Shown piece after piece: positions 15,201 to 27,800 of a stretch of 64,000 nucleotides of DNA. The DNA is taken from NCBI GenBank assembly GCA_035235625.1, contig CP141145.1, positions 19,904,563 through 19,968,562 on the forward strand, given 5' to 3'. The notes below the pieces were generated by a model, which saw only the letters and a program-made list of their open reading frames with translations, was not told the origin of the DNA and made no database searches. Position 1 is the stretch's first letter. Each line of letters opens with the position of its first letter. The DNA comes from Saururus chinensis. Lineage: Eukaryota > Streptophyta > Magnoliopsida > Piperales > Saururaceae. A program made the translations under genes and the position numbers.

Positions 15201-15600
15201 AATATTCCCAAAAAAACTATGTGTTCTTATGGCCAACATGTATCACATATCGATTATATTGCCAAAGACACCCAAATAACAAGTGACAAACATCTATGCC
15301 ATAACATTTGTGACGACCGCCATTTATATAAATAATATCAAACACACACGTGTTCGAACATGATGGCCATAATAGAATTACTATGTAGTAATTGCACAAC
15401 CAAAAACATATATCATAACCACTTAATAAAATTTACATAGGCCAAGGACCACAATAAGTAGAGCCAATAATTTTACAGAGTCAATAAATATTTGGGGACA
15501 TTGTGCCCTTAAATAGCAGTCATATAAATAATTACATATTTTCAAATACAATAGATAGATAATTCAATTGGGAAACACAATAGGTTGATTTAAAATCTAA
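12300..15600 (-). pseudogene. Decayed Ty3/gypsy retrotransposon pol region (reverse transcriptase, RNase H, integrase tail)
   Basis: Minus-strand fragments appear in gypsy order from high to low coordinate. The reverse transcriptase palm has an MPFGLSNA block (about 14530-14560) and a YFDD catalytic motif (about 14455-14466) with downstream LIYIYD. A connection piece resembles SFYHRFI (about 14210). RNase H pieces resemble PFELYCDA and LIAYFSEKL (about 13930-14050). Near 12570-12720 is an integrase C-terminal piece resembling INYNAYRLNLP. Frames are broken many times by stops and shifts, so it is long dead. The stretch 15060-15260 is similar to the sequence on either side of the LARD insertion at 31860-32018 and 40524-40560, so at least two copies of this family exist here. 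The LTRs are not confidently bounded. Confidence 0.78.
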
Positions 15601-16369
15601 AGGAAATGCTAAGCAAAATTTTTTTAAAAAACCCTTATAGTATTTTCACATAATCTTTTATCAACGATAAATTATTAAGAAAATCAAATAGTTCAAAATC
15701 ACATAGAATCCACCTCTGTGGCAATGAGGGTCACTTAGGGAAGGAGTTTTCTCATGATACTCTACCCTGTGCGCACCACTTGCTGATTATTTTTCTTGGT
15801 GGACATCAAAATACTATAATAATTTTTGGTTCTCGAGCCCAAGAACTACCCATCACATGTCTATAAACAAAACACAAAATAACACATGCTTAATCAGTTC
15901 ACCATGTCATATAATTTAAAAATAGGTCTCATAAACATAGTCGTGCCAAATCATTCATAAAAATTTATGCTAAGCATGTGTTTTAGAGTTTAAACCCCCT
16001 ACCTTAAATCTTGGTTATAAATTCATGACTATAGAGGCCACAAACGTGACTCTACCACAACGTCTGGCACATTTGATTTAGTAGAGAATTCCTTTTGAAA
16101 GGCTTGATTTAGATGTAAAATAGCTTAGAACAGAAGAAAAGAAGTTTAAGAACTGGGAAAACTGCAAAAAACCTCCCTGGTTATAGGTGCACACATGAGT
16201 GGGGCCTTGCACACCATGTGGTTCTCAATGAGCATGCGTCATGTGCACAACTCATGTCTCGAGCGACGCACTTGGTCCCAAATTACGGCGTCGGTGTGTC
16301 AACATGTTGCGCAACAGCATGGGCTAGTCCCACGCGATGTAGACCTGCCAAGCAGGCCCGATATTGTCA
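15601..16369. other. Intergenic, probable retroelement leader sequence
   Basis: No gene is supported. The stretch 15990-16360 is less AT-rich and may belong to the 5' part of the adjacent minus-strand gypsy element. It ends where Helitron-like 5' termini start. Confidence 0.3.
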
Positions 16370-18951
16370 TCTATACTTTTATTAAAGTTAGAAAGGGGGC
16401 AGAGACTATTATTAAAATAAAAAATGGGCTAGAGTTTTTTAAGTATTACATAAATTACCTCTCTTACATAAAAATTCTACCTCTATAATTATTAAAGTCA
16501 AAAGAGCGCGGAGATTTTTTATATTGTCATCTATACTTTAATTAAAGTCATAAATGAGAGAGAGACTATTATTAAAGTAAAAAGGGGGGGTAGAGATTTT
16601 TAAGTATTACATAAATTGCCCTCTTACATAAAAAATCTATATCTAAATTATTATTAAAGTCAAAATAGGGCAGAGATTTTTTTATTGTTATCTATATGAT
16701 TATTAAAGTCATAAACGGGATGAAGACTATTATTATAGTTAGAAGGGGTGGAAATTTTGTATAATGTAATCTATACCTATACTATTCTTAAAGTCAAAAG
16801 AGGGAGGATATTTTTATACATTGCCTAAATTACCCCTCTTGCATAAAAATATATATACATACCCTTCATAAATCAAAAACATGTGTAATACAAAGTACGT
16901 GATAATGTATAATTCAGGAACATGTACTATGTTGCAAGGATGGAGCAAAACATGACAATGGTTTCAATAGCTATGAATCTCAATGCCCCTTGCAGTGAGA
17001 TAGTCACCCTCAGGAGTCTGGTTTCGGTTCCTCTATACGTTACCTTGAACCACCACCTTCCCTTTTTTTATAACACAATGAATATGATTCACACGGTCAA
17101 CTTCTTGGATGGTTGGATCGACATGTAGCTGATGGACATCATCTTGTTCGAGTGGGATTGAGTCTTGAGGCTTTCAAGGATCCTCTGGATCGAGGTGTGC
17201 TTCTATTGCTAGAAAGACTTGGTTGATTTATGTACATGTTAATTCTTGCAATTCCAGTATAAGAAACACAAGTGGGTGATATCACCCAAGGTCAAGGACA
17301 AAGTTTTCCGCTTTGCAATCTTAGAGAAACCTCCTAGGTTCCTATGATTTGCTCTCCTTTTGCCGGTACTAAGATTTTTTTGAGGTCCAAAGTGAAGTTT
17401 TGAGGTATTATCTTCCTCTTGCATGTAAGATAGTTGTAGAGCTTATAAAAGAATTAAGAATAGCCAAGTGTGATTTAAATTCATGTTGTTTTCTTAGATC
17501 TACCTGTTAGGAAACCAAAGAGCCAAGTATTTCTTTAAATTCATGTTATTTCACATCTTACTGTTTAGAAAACCAATATGAGGACAAGTTTGGAGGTGCA
17601 CATTGATTATCTTTCCACTGTGTGTAGTTTGTAGAATAGCTGTGAAACTCATAAAAAAAAGGAAGAAGAAGAAGAACCAAATGTATTCTTTGAATTCAGG
17701 TCGTTATTTAAGATATTGTAGAGTAATTTGCAGCTGTATTTTAATTCTTACATAATTGTAATATGATATTATTTTATATCCTGAAGCTAGTGCAATATTA
17801 GACAGTGTATCTTTTTTGGTAATGAAATAAAGACACTGATGATTTTTCCTTCATCCCATTGCAACTCAGAAACCAAACGTGGCTATGCAACAACCCTCGT
17901 CCAGAAATACGAGTCCACACAGTCTGTCATGCATGCTTCCTTATAGAGAAGTCCTCCCATGCAACAACCCTCATATGGAAATATTAGTCCACGTACAGTC
18001 CGTGTCATGCATACTTCCTTACTGATAAGTGTTCCCATGTAACAACCCTTCAGAAATATGTGTCCACACATAGTCTATGTTATGCATGCATACTTCCCTA
18101 GGAAGAAGTCCTCCTCCCGGCCTCTTGCAATTGAGTTGTGATAATTGCATGTAGAGTTTTGTAGGAGAGTAGTCCGGCAAAATTAGGAGACTGAATTGGA
18201 ATCTATTTTCATACTATTATTAAAGTCAGAAGGGGGCAGAGAATTTTACTAAACTTTCTCTAAATTAATTAGCCTTCTAAGATGATAACGATTACACAAC
18301 TATATCCTTTGTAATTTCTAGGGTTTTATGGTCATCCAAGTGCCTTTCAAAGTTGTAACAAGTACGTCTTCATGTTAAGTTGGTTTCCTTAAAGAAAAGA
18401 AGTCTTGAATAGGGAAGGAGGTGAAAGAGGTATAATAAGTGGGTATTTGCTAAGAGAGTAGCATTGGACCTATAAGAGAAACTTTTGGGTGGTGGGCTAT
18501 GCATTACTGTTTATGTGTCTTGTTTCCTAATCTCACTAGTTGTGAGAATCAACATAAGCAAATGATATTCTATAATAGGGACCATGAGTTTAGCGACTTG
18601 ACAAGTTTCAAACTTCTATATTATTATTTTTTTATATTGTTCCTAAGAAGTTTGGGTGAGTGAGATTTTTTTGGTCTTTTTTCTATGTTCATCTTGACAA
18701 TGCATAATATTTCTAAGTGAAGTATGCGAAAAAAAGTAAATAATATTTGATCTTATTGTCAAAAGCTATTAAATAGCTAGAAATATAAAATACACAGAAA
18801 ATATAGTCATTATCTTGTAATATTTATAGTGTAAGACTATCATTATGATTTACTATCATTTATAAGTAGAAAGAAAAATGGCCATAGCATGCATCAAGTG
18901 AAAGTCACTACTCTTTGTTAACCATGTGCATTGCACGTGCACATTGACTAG
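16370..18951 (+). mobile_element. Helitron-like sequence with several 5' termini and one 3' terminus
   Basis: Plant Helitrons often start TCTATACTATTATTAAAG, end in a hairpin followed by CTAG, and insert between A and T. Starts of this type recur, each after an A: 16370 (TCTATACTTTTATTAAAG), about 16530 (TCTATACTTTAATTAAAG), about 16690 (TCTATATGATTATTAAAG), about 16770 and 18202. The 3' end is at 18948-18951 (CTAG), followed by T. It is preceded about 5 bp upstream by a hairpin with ATGTGCA/TGCACAT arms (about 18924-18944). No RepHel protein is visible, so it is non-autonomous. The shortest plausible element is 18202-18951 (750 bp); the outermost start gives 2582 bp. Confidence 0.6.
17887..18118 (+). 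repeat. Three diverged tandem repeats of about 76 bp
   Basis: Units begin near 17887, 17961 and 18038, each starting with CAACAACCCT or TAACAACCCT. Each contains 'AGTCCACAC'/'AGTCCACG'/'TGTCCACAC', then 'CATGCAT', then 'AAGT' and 'TCCC'. They sit within the Helitron-like region and have no coding potential. Confidence 0.7.
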
Positions 18952-20032
18952 TCATATAAAAAAGACGTGCAATCTGCGCAATCTTCTCAATGTATCAATC
19001 TTACAAAACACATTAGCCCCATTGGCCATGCTAGAAATATTGGTTCTAGGCCAGACTGCAAGGAACTATATCGCAGCTCATTTTACCACATAATTTGGAT
19101 CACCTCTACAATTTGCCCATTGAGCACTCTCCCATTGCACAAAGCAATGTGGGTTGTAGAAGATCTTCCCGCCTATCTGCTAGATCCGACGGTTACAACT
19201 TGGTGAAGGATTTGTTCAATATAAATTAAGTTCCGATTTTATAGTTGGCGACCAGAGTAATCACCCTTTCATACGGTCTTTACAAGCTATGTTCTTGCCG
19301 TTAAAAAGTGAAATAGCCTTGAAGAAAGGATAAAAATGGCTTGTCTCAGCTCCATCTCAAAGTGAGGAACATGGCTTATGTTCACTGTATGACCAGAGTA
19401 AATTGCTCTAGTCATACAAACCAAGCAATCAGTGCTCCAAATCATGCCTCAAGTGCGCATTCCCTTGACAATAATGGACATTTATGAAGAAGAAACATAT
19501 TAGTATGAGGATGAGGAATTCAATATCTTATTCCCTCCTCACATTAAGGTGTCCTATTTGGTGTTTCAAAATGTTATTAAAATTAGTTAATTCTAAAAAA
19601 TAAAATAGGATACTTACTCAGAGACAAAGAGTGTGAGTTAAGATCCACTGCAAGCTGGCCAAGTGGATATGCCCAAAAATACTTGGACGAATTTGTGCTT
19701 GAACACAATTTAAAATTTTGGCACGATAGATAAATTCAGCGTTTGAATATTTCATCAAAATTTGGCACAATATAATAAAAAACTCATTGATCCCTTTAAA
19801 CAGACTTGGTAATTAATGCATTGATAAATTCATATCCTCTCCGTGTCATTGACATGAAAGCCAATAGTTGTTCTTATTATGGAAGCACCCATTTGACATT
19901 CAAAGAGATTAAGCAAAATGTTGTTTTATGGAGCAAGGCACCATGATATTAAATTATTTGTTAAGGTTGGCTGATATTCACAGTAGTTTGTATTAAACGA
20001 ACAAAAAATAGTAGAAAACTTACTAAAACGTA
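18952..20032. other. Intergenic, nothing recognised
   Basis: The open frame at 18967-19206 has no recognisable domain. A degenerate purine-rich stretch at 19480-19560 and AT-rich flanks show no gene structure. Confidence 0.3.
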
Positions 20033-20235
20033 CTCCCTCTGTCCCTCATTAGTAGTCGCATTTGTTTTTGGGAAATGAACTAAAATCGGATTATTAATGT
20101 AGGAAAGAAGGAACAATTCCTTAGTGAGAAAATTGTAATATTTATAGATTGTGTATTGCTAGCGCCTCTTGAATCCAGCAATAGCTATATGCTGCCTATA
20201 AGTTATATAACATTGATGGGGTGCGGGCTCCACAT
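20033..20235 (+). mobile_element. Partial Stowaway-like MITE terminus
   Basis: CTCCCTCTGTCCCTCATTAG begins right after a TA dinucleotide at 20031-20032. Plant Stowaway MITEs begin CTCCCTCCGTCCC and duplicate TA. The matching inverted end was not found downstream, so the copy is probably truncated and the right limit is arbitrary. Confidence 0.5.
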
Positions 20236-21163
20236 AGGAACAAGGAGACGTAATTAGCTGGAAAAGCTTTACCAGGACGCGAAGTAGAGTTCCACTAACT
20301 GCCAATCACCAACATTTGTGCACGGATTTGACCACAAGTTCATGCACTAATTTTGGATGGTGAACCGCTGTGAATCGGATATCCTTTTGACCCACAAAAT
20401 TTCAGCCTTATCCACACGAGAAATTTTTAATAGCACACCATGCCTATCACACACAAGCCTTGGACATCGTCGGCTCCCGGAAAGTGTATTTGCCGACTTG
20501 TACAAAGAAACCCATCTGACCAGATTTCATGACTACTTCGTGGTGACGGATAATGGGAAGTTGCTACATCTTTAAAATTTAAACTTGGGAACAGGATATA
20601 ATGGTTCTCATGTTTATCCCCTTTTCTCCCGTCTACAATCCCGTCTTATACGTTAAAACCATTTCATGACAAGAACAAAATAGACAATCAGACATCGACA
20701 ATGCAACAGCGCCCTTTAAAGACACTCCTGCAAGTCAAGAAAACTTGTAGCAGTACATATCTTGATTCACACTAAGCTTCCTCGTCTTTGCTCATCATGT
20801 TCACAGAAGACCACGAGCACCATACACACACATTCGATAAGTTCAACGCGTCTTGAGTGTAAAGTGCTTACTTCTTTCGCTACTCGCTTTCACACTATCC
20901 TTGTGAACTAGTTGTAAACTGAGTTTGCCGTGTGTACACTCTCTTCACTGAGGAATGTCTGGTTCGTTGGAAGCTTGTATGTGATTTATTGCTCCATCTC
21001 AAGTTTTCAGACTGAATGCGGTTGGAGCCAAAGGAGCTTTCATTCATGAATGTGTGCAAACGAACAAAAAAAGCAATGAAGAGCTGAGAAATTGTTGTCG
21101 GCCAACCATCCATTAACGGGACCTATGCCTAATCAGCTTTTTCACTCTTCGATCTCTTCTACC
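20236..21163. other. Intergenic and promoter region upstream of the TmpA-like gene
   Basis: Small open frames at 20357-20575 (+) and 20895-21113 (-) show no known domain and lack support. The region is less AT-rich than its surroundings and likely contains the upstream regulatory region of the gene at 21235. No specific elements beyond the TATA-like box can be named. Confidence 0.35.
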
Positions 21164-21170
21164 ATATAAG
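21164..21170 (+). promoter_or_regulatory. Putative TATA box of the TmpA-like gene
   Basis: ATATAAG, in the context ACCATATAAGGACC, lies 65-71 bp before the ATG at 21235. The spacing suggests a short 5' leader. Confidence 0.45.
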
Positions 21171-21234
21171 GACCTCCACTTCGTTCTCGCTCGCCAGATT
21201 AGACTGTGGCTTGAGCCAAGGCAGCAGTGGCAGA

Positions 21235-22863
21235 ATGGAGAACCCAGGCAATGTCATGAGGTTTTCGAGCTGCAGAGGGGTCTCCTTTGAGATCAACTCG
21301 AACAGAAACAGTCTATTTTCTGCTAATTCCATGAAAGAAGATGCAACCGATCAATGGGACTGGCTTCCATGGAGGTTCAGGAGAAGCCTCTTTCGAGTTT
21401 TCCCTGACTCTCAGTCCATCCAAAGGTCTGTCAGTCGACCCAGTAGCCATTTCTGCGATGTCGATGGCCGCGAGACCAACCAGCAGCATGACATTGAAGC
21501 ACAGTTGCATGAAGAAGGAGAACTGCAAGAAGCTTCCATTCAGAAGGATGCAAAGAAGCAGAGGAAGAAACCCAGCAGGCTATCCGTTATACTACTAGAT
21601 CAGGGGCTTTTCACCGTCTACAAGCGTCTCTTCGTTTTCTTCCTCGCCACCAATCTCCTAGCCATCACCCTGGCCGCCACCGGGAAGTTCGCCTACGGGA
21701 GGCGGAAGTCAGCTGTCTTCTGCATGGTGAACATCCTCGTCCTCACGCTCTGCCGCAGCGAGGCCTTCCTCAGGCTCGTCTTCTTCCTTGCTGTCAAAGC
21801 TCTGGGCCGTTCGGGTGTGCCTCTTCCTATCAAGACCGCCACTACCTCTTTACTCCAGTCCCTTGGCGGCGTCCACAGCGGCTGCGGTGTTGCCTCCCTC
21901 GCATGGCTGACCTACTCTCTGGCTCTGGCAATAAGAAACAAAGATGAGAGGAGCCTGGACTTCATTACTGTTGTGGTTGCAGCCATTCTAGCTCTCCTAT
22001 TCGTCTCTGCCCTGGCCGCCTTCCCCCTCCTCCGGCATCTTCACCACAATACCTTTGAGTATGCTCACCGTTTCACTGGATGGGCGGCACTCGCCCTCCT
22101 CTGGGTTTTTGTCCTCCTCACCCTCTCCTACGACCCAGCCTACATGTCCTTCAATTTTGCTGCATCAAAGCTTATCCATCAACCAGAGCTGTGGCTTACA
22201 ACGGCCATCACCCTCCTCATCATTCTCCCATGGCTCTCAGTCCGTCGTGTGCCTGTCACAGTTACCACTGCGTCCGGCCATGCCTCCATCATCAAATTTA
22301 CCGGAGGAGTGAGCCCTGGCATCCTGGGTAGGATCAGCCGTACGCCATTATTAGAATGGCATGCATTCGGCATTATCTCAGACGGGGAGGAAGGCCACAT
22401 GATGCTCGCAGGGGCCGTCGGGGACTTCACCCGCAGCCTGGTTGCTGACCCACCTAGCCACCTCTGGATCCGGTCAGTGCACTTCGCGGGGCTGCCTTAT
22501 CTGGTGAACATGTATGAAAGGGTGGTGCTCGTAGCAACTGGGTCTGGAGTTTGCGTCTTCCTCTCTTTCTTGCTACAACAATGCAGGGCGGACGTTTGCC
22601 TGGTGTGGGTGGCCAAGGGAATTGAGGAGAACTACGGGAAGGAAATCGCCGGCATGGTGAGTGGGCATCCAGAGGGGAAGGTAGTTGTCCACGACACAGC
22701 TGTGGCCGGACGGCCGAACGTGGCTGAGATGAGTGTGAAAGCGGCAAGGAGATGGCGGGCGGAGGTAGTGGTGGTGACGAGCAACCCGGAAGGGAGTAGG
22801 GACGTGATTACAGCATGCGAGGCTGTGGGGATACCTGCTTTCGGACCAATTTGGGACTCCTAG
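21235..22863 (+). CDS. TmpA-like multi-pass membrane protein (often annotated adenylate-forming reductase-like), single exon
   Basis: The protein is 542 residues starting at ATG 21235. The frame extends eight codons upstream, but only to a TTG, so the ATG with MENPGNVMRFSSCRGVSFEI is chosen. The N-terminal 110 or so residues are soluble and charged. About six hydrophobic segments follow, near residues 131-149, 158-190, 215-233, 242-265, 280-299 and 320-337, with a His-rich loop (LRHLHHNTFEYAHR) before the fifth. The last 200 residues are soluble and contain VLVATGSGVCVFLSFL, a glycine-containing nucleotide-binding-like strand-loop-helix. The layout recalls the ferric-reductase-like membrane part plus reductase-like tail of fungal TmpA and its plant relatives, whose biochemical role is unsettled. 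Expression of relatives is not inferable from the sequence. GC content is higher than in the flanks, and no damage is seen. Confidence 0.85.
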   Translation: MENPGNVMRFSSCRGVSFEINSNRNSLFSANSMKEDATDQWDWLPWRFRRSLFRVFPDSQSIQRSVSRPSSHFCDVDGRETNQQHDIEAQLHEEGELQEASIQKDAKKQRKKPSRLSVILLDQGLFTVYKRLFVFFLATNLLAITLAATGKFAYGRRKSAVFCMVNILVLTLCRSEAFLRLVFFLAVKALGRSGVPLPIKTATTSLLQSLGGVHSGCGVASLAWLTYSLALAIRNKDERSLDFITVVVAAILALLFVSALAAFPLLRHLHHNTFEYAHRFTGWAALALLWVFVLLTLSYDPAYMSFNFAASKLIHQPELWLTTAITLLIILPWLSVRRVPVTVTTASGHASIIKFTGGVSPGILGRISRTPLLEWHAFGIISDGEEGHMMLAGAVGDFTRSLVADPPSHLWIRSVHFAGLPYLVNMYERVVLVATGSGVCVFLSFLLQQCRADVCLVWVAKGIEENYGKEIAGMVSGHPEGKVVVHDTAVAGRPNVAEMSVKAARRWRAEVVVVTSNPEGSRDVITACEAVGIPAFGPIWDS

Positions 22864-24484
22864 TGAGGCGCTGAGTGCGGTGTAATCATCAGCTGGTGAA
22901 CCTTGACCAGCGTAGTAGCTCGTTAAGATTGTTGGCCGCCGATTACCCAAAAGCGACAGCGCACAAGTTTCAGTCTGTCGATAAGTTTCAAGTAAGATGT
23001 AATTTTGTGATAATTTTTTGGGCTAATAGATGCACTGTTGATTTCCGCTGATCAACGGCCGACAAACCTTCCTTCAGCAGCGACACTTTTGGTTCACCAG
23101 CTGATCACGACGACTCATGAGTGATTGAGTGAGGTCGTTGCGCTCATAGCTTTTACTGGAAAAATCAATGCAGCAATTATGCTCCATAAGTAGAAACAGT
23201 TGGTTAGTCACTTATCTCGAGTACTTTGTAAATGCTTCCCTACCCACGTAACTATTACTATAATAACATTTTGAACGCGGCTATTTCGCCAAGAAAATGT
23301 TCAGAGCCCCGCTACTAAACATGTATTTTTTTTTACAACTTAGTACCCTATACCCTCTTATAATTTTATTCAGATCACCCTCCATCAAATAAAATTAATT
23401 TGGAGAAAGGCCTTAAATTCTTGTTAAATTAAATTCTTCGTATTGTGATGGTGGCCACTTCCCGCCATGAACTTTCTAAAAAAATTTTCGTTTCGTGGCG
23501 GGAGGTACTCCCTACAAATAAAACTGTATTATACGGAGAACAAAGGTCTTCGTCATTATTTGTATATGGTGGCGGTGACCTCTCCTTGATAAAAACCATC
23601 CAAAAATTTTAAAAAAAATTTAAAATTTCTTGGCAGGGGATATCATTCGTTAAATAAAATTTATTTATATAGTGAGTGTAATTTCTCATTAAATTCTACA
23701 TATTTTGGCAGTGACTACCCCACCAAAATTCATTGAAATTTTTTTCAAATAAGTAGCAAGAGAAGGGATAGAAGAAAATATCATAAAAAGAAACCAAAAG
23801 TGAAGGGGAAAAAGGAAAATAGTTGAAGAAGAAGAGCTAAAAGCAACGGGGGAGATATAAAAGCTCATGTCAGAAGGGGGAAGATTGAGAATAAAACATT
23901 AAAATAGTAAAAATAAAATTAAAATAAATAATAACAATAGGGGTATTAATAATTTATTTAATTTTTTAGGGGTCTACGGGTTTGAGTAAAAACGGGGGAA
24001 AATAACTACATTTTAAAATTTTGAATGGTCAGAAACGTGAGACGCTATGAGAAAAACATCTCTTTCCAAAAGACTACCTTCTCCAATTGCTCTAGCACTG
24101 TGCGTCGCTGCTCCACGAACTCTTGATTCTGCGTCACTAGGCCTTCGACCACATTCTTATCCGGCTGTGCGAGGGATGAAGAACCCCCTGTACCAGAATA
24201 TGTGATGAGAGGGGAGCTCGATTGGATCGAGCGAATGGGGGACGATTACCATTTTGACTCCAACTACAGCTTTCCCTGCACGGCTGAGACGGCCTTTCGG
24301 TCCTAACAGGGCTCACTCAGTCTATCCCGTCTTTCTTCGCTATCGCTCTTCATTGCACTATGTACACTGGCTCCATAATGAGCGGTAGTTTGTCGCTCAG
24401 GCACTTCATCTTCTTCTTCCAGTCCTCCTCACCACCACTTCCAAACCCGACCTCTCTTCCTTCTGGTAAGCCCCCGCCTTTCGC
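22864..24484. other. 3' flank of the TmpA-like gene and AT-rich intergenic sequence
   Basis: The first 200-300 bp probably contain the 3' untranslated region. The stretch 23240-24000 is AT-rich with repeated wording such as 'GGCGGTGACC' and 'GGCAGTGACTACC' and shows no gene. Between 24050 and 24460 the sequence is more balanced and may be internal sequence of the CACTA element whose end lies at 24811. No domain could be read. Confidence 0.35.
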
Positions 24485-24811
24485 AACGGCCGCAAATCAA
24501 GTATTAGCAATGCTTATTTACTATGCTTCGTTAAAAAGCTACTATTAGCGACGCTTATTTACTATTCTTCGTTAATAAGCTACTATTAGCGACGCTTTAT
24601 TATGTGTCGCTAATACTAAAATTATTAGTGACGTACGTATAAATGTCACTAATGTGCACTATTAGCAACGCTTTTGCTCAGCGTCACTAATGAGCAATAG
24701 CGACTCATGTTTTAGTGACGTTTTATAAGCGTCGCTAATAGTAATTAGTGATGTTTATACTATTATTAGTGATGTTTATAAGCGTCACTAATACTCTTTT
24801 TAGTTGTAGTG
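24485..24811 (+). mobile_element. 3' terminal part of a CACTA (EnSpm-type) DNA transposon
   Basis: Subterminal repeats of the form TTAGCGACGCTT and AGCGTCGCTAATA (some worn to GCAATGC or GTGATG) are packed into 300 bp. They finish with TTTTTAGTTGTAGTG at 24797-24811, the inverse of a CACTACAA terminus. No matching 5' terminus with a credible target duplication was found, so the left limit is set only by the repeats. Confidence 0.72.
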
Positions 24812-27800
24812 CATGCATTGCACAAATTACTTGCGGGCGCTCATGCAAAGCAAAAAGGTAGGGGGCAAAAAGTGAGTCGCATTGCAAGGAAACGAATAAA
24901 CACAAGCATGAAACTCTCTTGAAAAAGTGGAGGGATGGAACCACAAGACTGGATCACAAAATTATGGTATCAATATAGAGAACCGCATGCTGATCGAAGA
25001 ATTGCAAGCATAAGTTGAGAAATTGCGCGAGGAGGTACAAAACTTGGCTAGTGAGCCTTCTCCTCGAACAATGGCCCAATAGGAACCCGTTGTAGCTGTC
25101 AAGCTCCCCAAAGTGCCGGAACCTAAGGTCTATCAAGGAGTGCAAGATGCTAAAGAACTGGAAAATTTTTTGTTCGATATGGAACAATACTTTCGGGCCG
25201 TTCTCCTAGAGTCAGAAGAAGATAAGGTCACAATGGCCATGATGTACTTATCCGACGATGCCAAGCTTTGGTGGAGGATAAAGTATGAAGAAATTTTGAA
25301 TAGTCACCTTGAAGTAAATACTTGGGAAGACCTAAAGAGTTAGCTGAAGACCCAATTTTTGCCAGAGAATGTAGAATTCATTGCCCGACGGAACCTCCAC
25401 TATCTACAACAAACATGAACCATTCTTGAATATGTCCAATTTTCAGCCCTTATGTTGGACATTCGCGATATGGCCAAGAATGACAGCTATTCTACTTCCT
25501 TGAAGACCTCAAGCCTTGGGCCCAAACAAAGATGAACTGGCACAAAGTGCATGACTTGTCTATAGCTATCACAGAAGCTGAATGTCTCACTGATTTCACT
25601 ACCCAGGATGACACAAGAAAACCTAGATTCTTTTAGAGGGACCAAGGCCTGCGACAAGGTCAACGGGACCAAAGTAGCCCAACTAAGTCTCAGGACAAAG
25701 GTAAGGGAAAAGTTGGTGAAAGGAAGCCTTTTTACAAAGAGTTCGGGACTAAAGCTAATAGCTCCACTTCTGCCACTCGTCCATTTCAACCCTACAACCA
25801 TTCTAGGGGTCGATTATCATGCTTACTATGTGTCGGACCCCATCTTACTTGGCAGTGTCTACAAAAGAAAGTGCTTAATGCTCTCGTTGAAAGAGAATCA
25901 GCCCGACTTAAAGGAAATGATGAAGTCTTCAGCGACGAAGCAGAAGCACCCACGATGGGAGCATTGAGACTACTCAACACCATTGGGGGTACTCAAGGAA
26001 AACAATTACGTCAAGCAAAGGGTGTAATGTACATCGAAATCCACCTGAATAGCATCCCAACGAAAGCAATGATAGACACGGGAGCCACCCACACCTTCAT
26101 ATCGGATAGTGAGGCAAGACACATAGGTCTAAAGCTCATCAAAGATTCTAGCCAAATGAAGGCGGTGAACTCTGAAGCTCGCCCTATCACTGGGTTGGCC
26201 AAAGATGTTCCCATTCGGATTGGCAAGTGGTCCGGCATGACAAACCTTATAGCCGTTCCCATGGATGATTTCCAAGTTATCCTTGGGATGGAATTCTTAC
26301 AGAAAGCGAACATTGTCCCGATGCCACATCTAGGCTTGTTCGAAGCCACAAATCCTTCAATTGTGCCGATTGTTCAAAAGAGCAAGATCGATACTATACA
26401 TCTATCTACATTGCAACTAGACAACAGGTTGAAGAAAGGTGATCCAACATACCTTGTGGCTCTTTGGATGGAAGATCAACCACAGGGGGATCAACCATTG
26501 ACAACAGAAGTTCAATCTGTTTTAAATGACTATGCTGATGTTATGCTTGAAGCCTTACCAAAGTGTCTGCCTCTGTGGCAACCCATTGACCACCAAATCG
26601 AGTTGGAACTTGGTGCGAAGTCACCGGCCCGCGCCCCCTACCGAACTTATAGAACTGGGCAGACAACTTGATGAATTGCTATAAGCGAGCTTTATCCACT
26701 CCTCTAAAGCCCCCCTTTGGTGCCCTGGTTCTATTTCAAAAGAAGCACGATGGGATCTTGCGTCTTTGTATCGACTATCAGGCGTTGAACAAATTGACAG
26801 TAAAGGACAAATACCCCCTCCCGCTCATCGCAAATCTTTTCGATCAGCTTCACAGTGCTCATTACTTCTCTAAATTGGATCCGCATTCCGGTTACTACCA
26901 AGTGCTCATTGTCGGTAGAGATGAAGCCAAGACTACATGTGTTACTCGCTATGGTGAGTTCGAGTTCTTGGTCATGCCCTTTGGCCTCACCAATGCACCG
27001 GCCACCTTATGCACACTTATGAACAATATTTTCCTTGACTTCCTTGATTACTTTGTGGTCATCTACCTCGATGACATTGTGGTCTACAACAATACACTTG
27101 CTGAACATGTTACTCACTTGCAAACCGTGTTTGAGGTCCTTCGCAAGAACAAACTATACGTCAAGAAGGAAAAGTGCTCCTTTGAACAACAGGAAATTCT
27201 CTTTTTGGGACATCATATTGGCGGTGGACAAGTTCGAATGGACCAAGAAAAGGTTCTTCGCAATTGAAGATTGGCTGGCCCCTACCAAAGTGAAACAATT
27301 ACGAGCTTTCTTGGGTCTCTCCAACTACTATAGATGTTTTGTCCAAGGGTATTCACAAAAGGCTGCCCCTTTAATGGACTTGCTAAAGAAAGATCGCCCT
27401 TGGTGTTGGATGGAACACTGCCAGAAAGCCTTTGCTGAAGTAAAGACCACAATCACACATGAACTGGTGCTTCGACTCCCGGACTACTCCAAGCCATTTG
27501 AAGTACAAATGGATGCCTCTGATTATGCCATCGAAGGCGTTCTCTCACAGGAAGACCACCTTGTTACCTTCAAAAGTCACAAACTCAACAAAATGGAGCG
27601 ACATTACACAGTACAGGAGAAGGAGATGACAGCTGTTGTCCATTGCCTATGCACCTAGCGCCATTACTTATTGGGTTCTCACTTTGTCATCAAAACCGAC
27701 AACATTGCGACTAGTTACTTCTAGTCTCAGCCCAAGTTTTCTCCCAAACAAGCTCGGTGGCAAGACTTTTTGGCCAAATTTGACTACATATTGGAGTACA

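Noticed and set aside
21211..21234. Upstream start of the TmpA-like protein
   Set aside because: The first codon there is TTG. The ATG at 21235 is the first in frame and matches the usual N-terminus.
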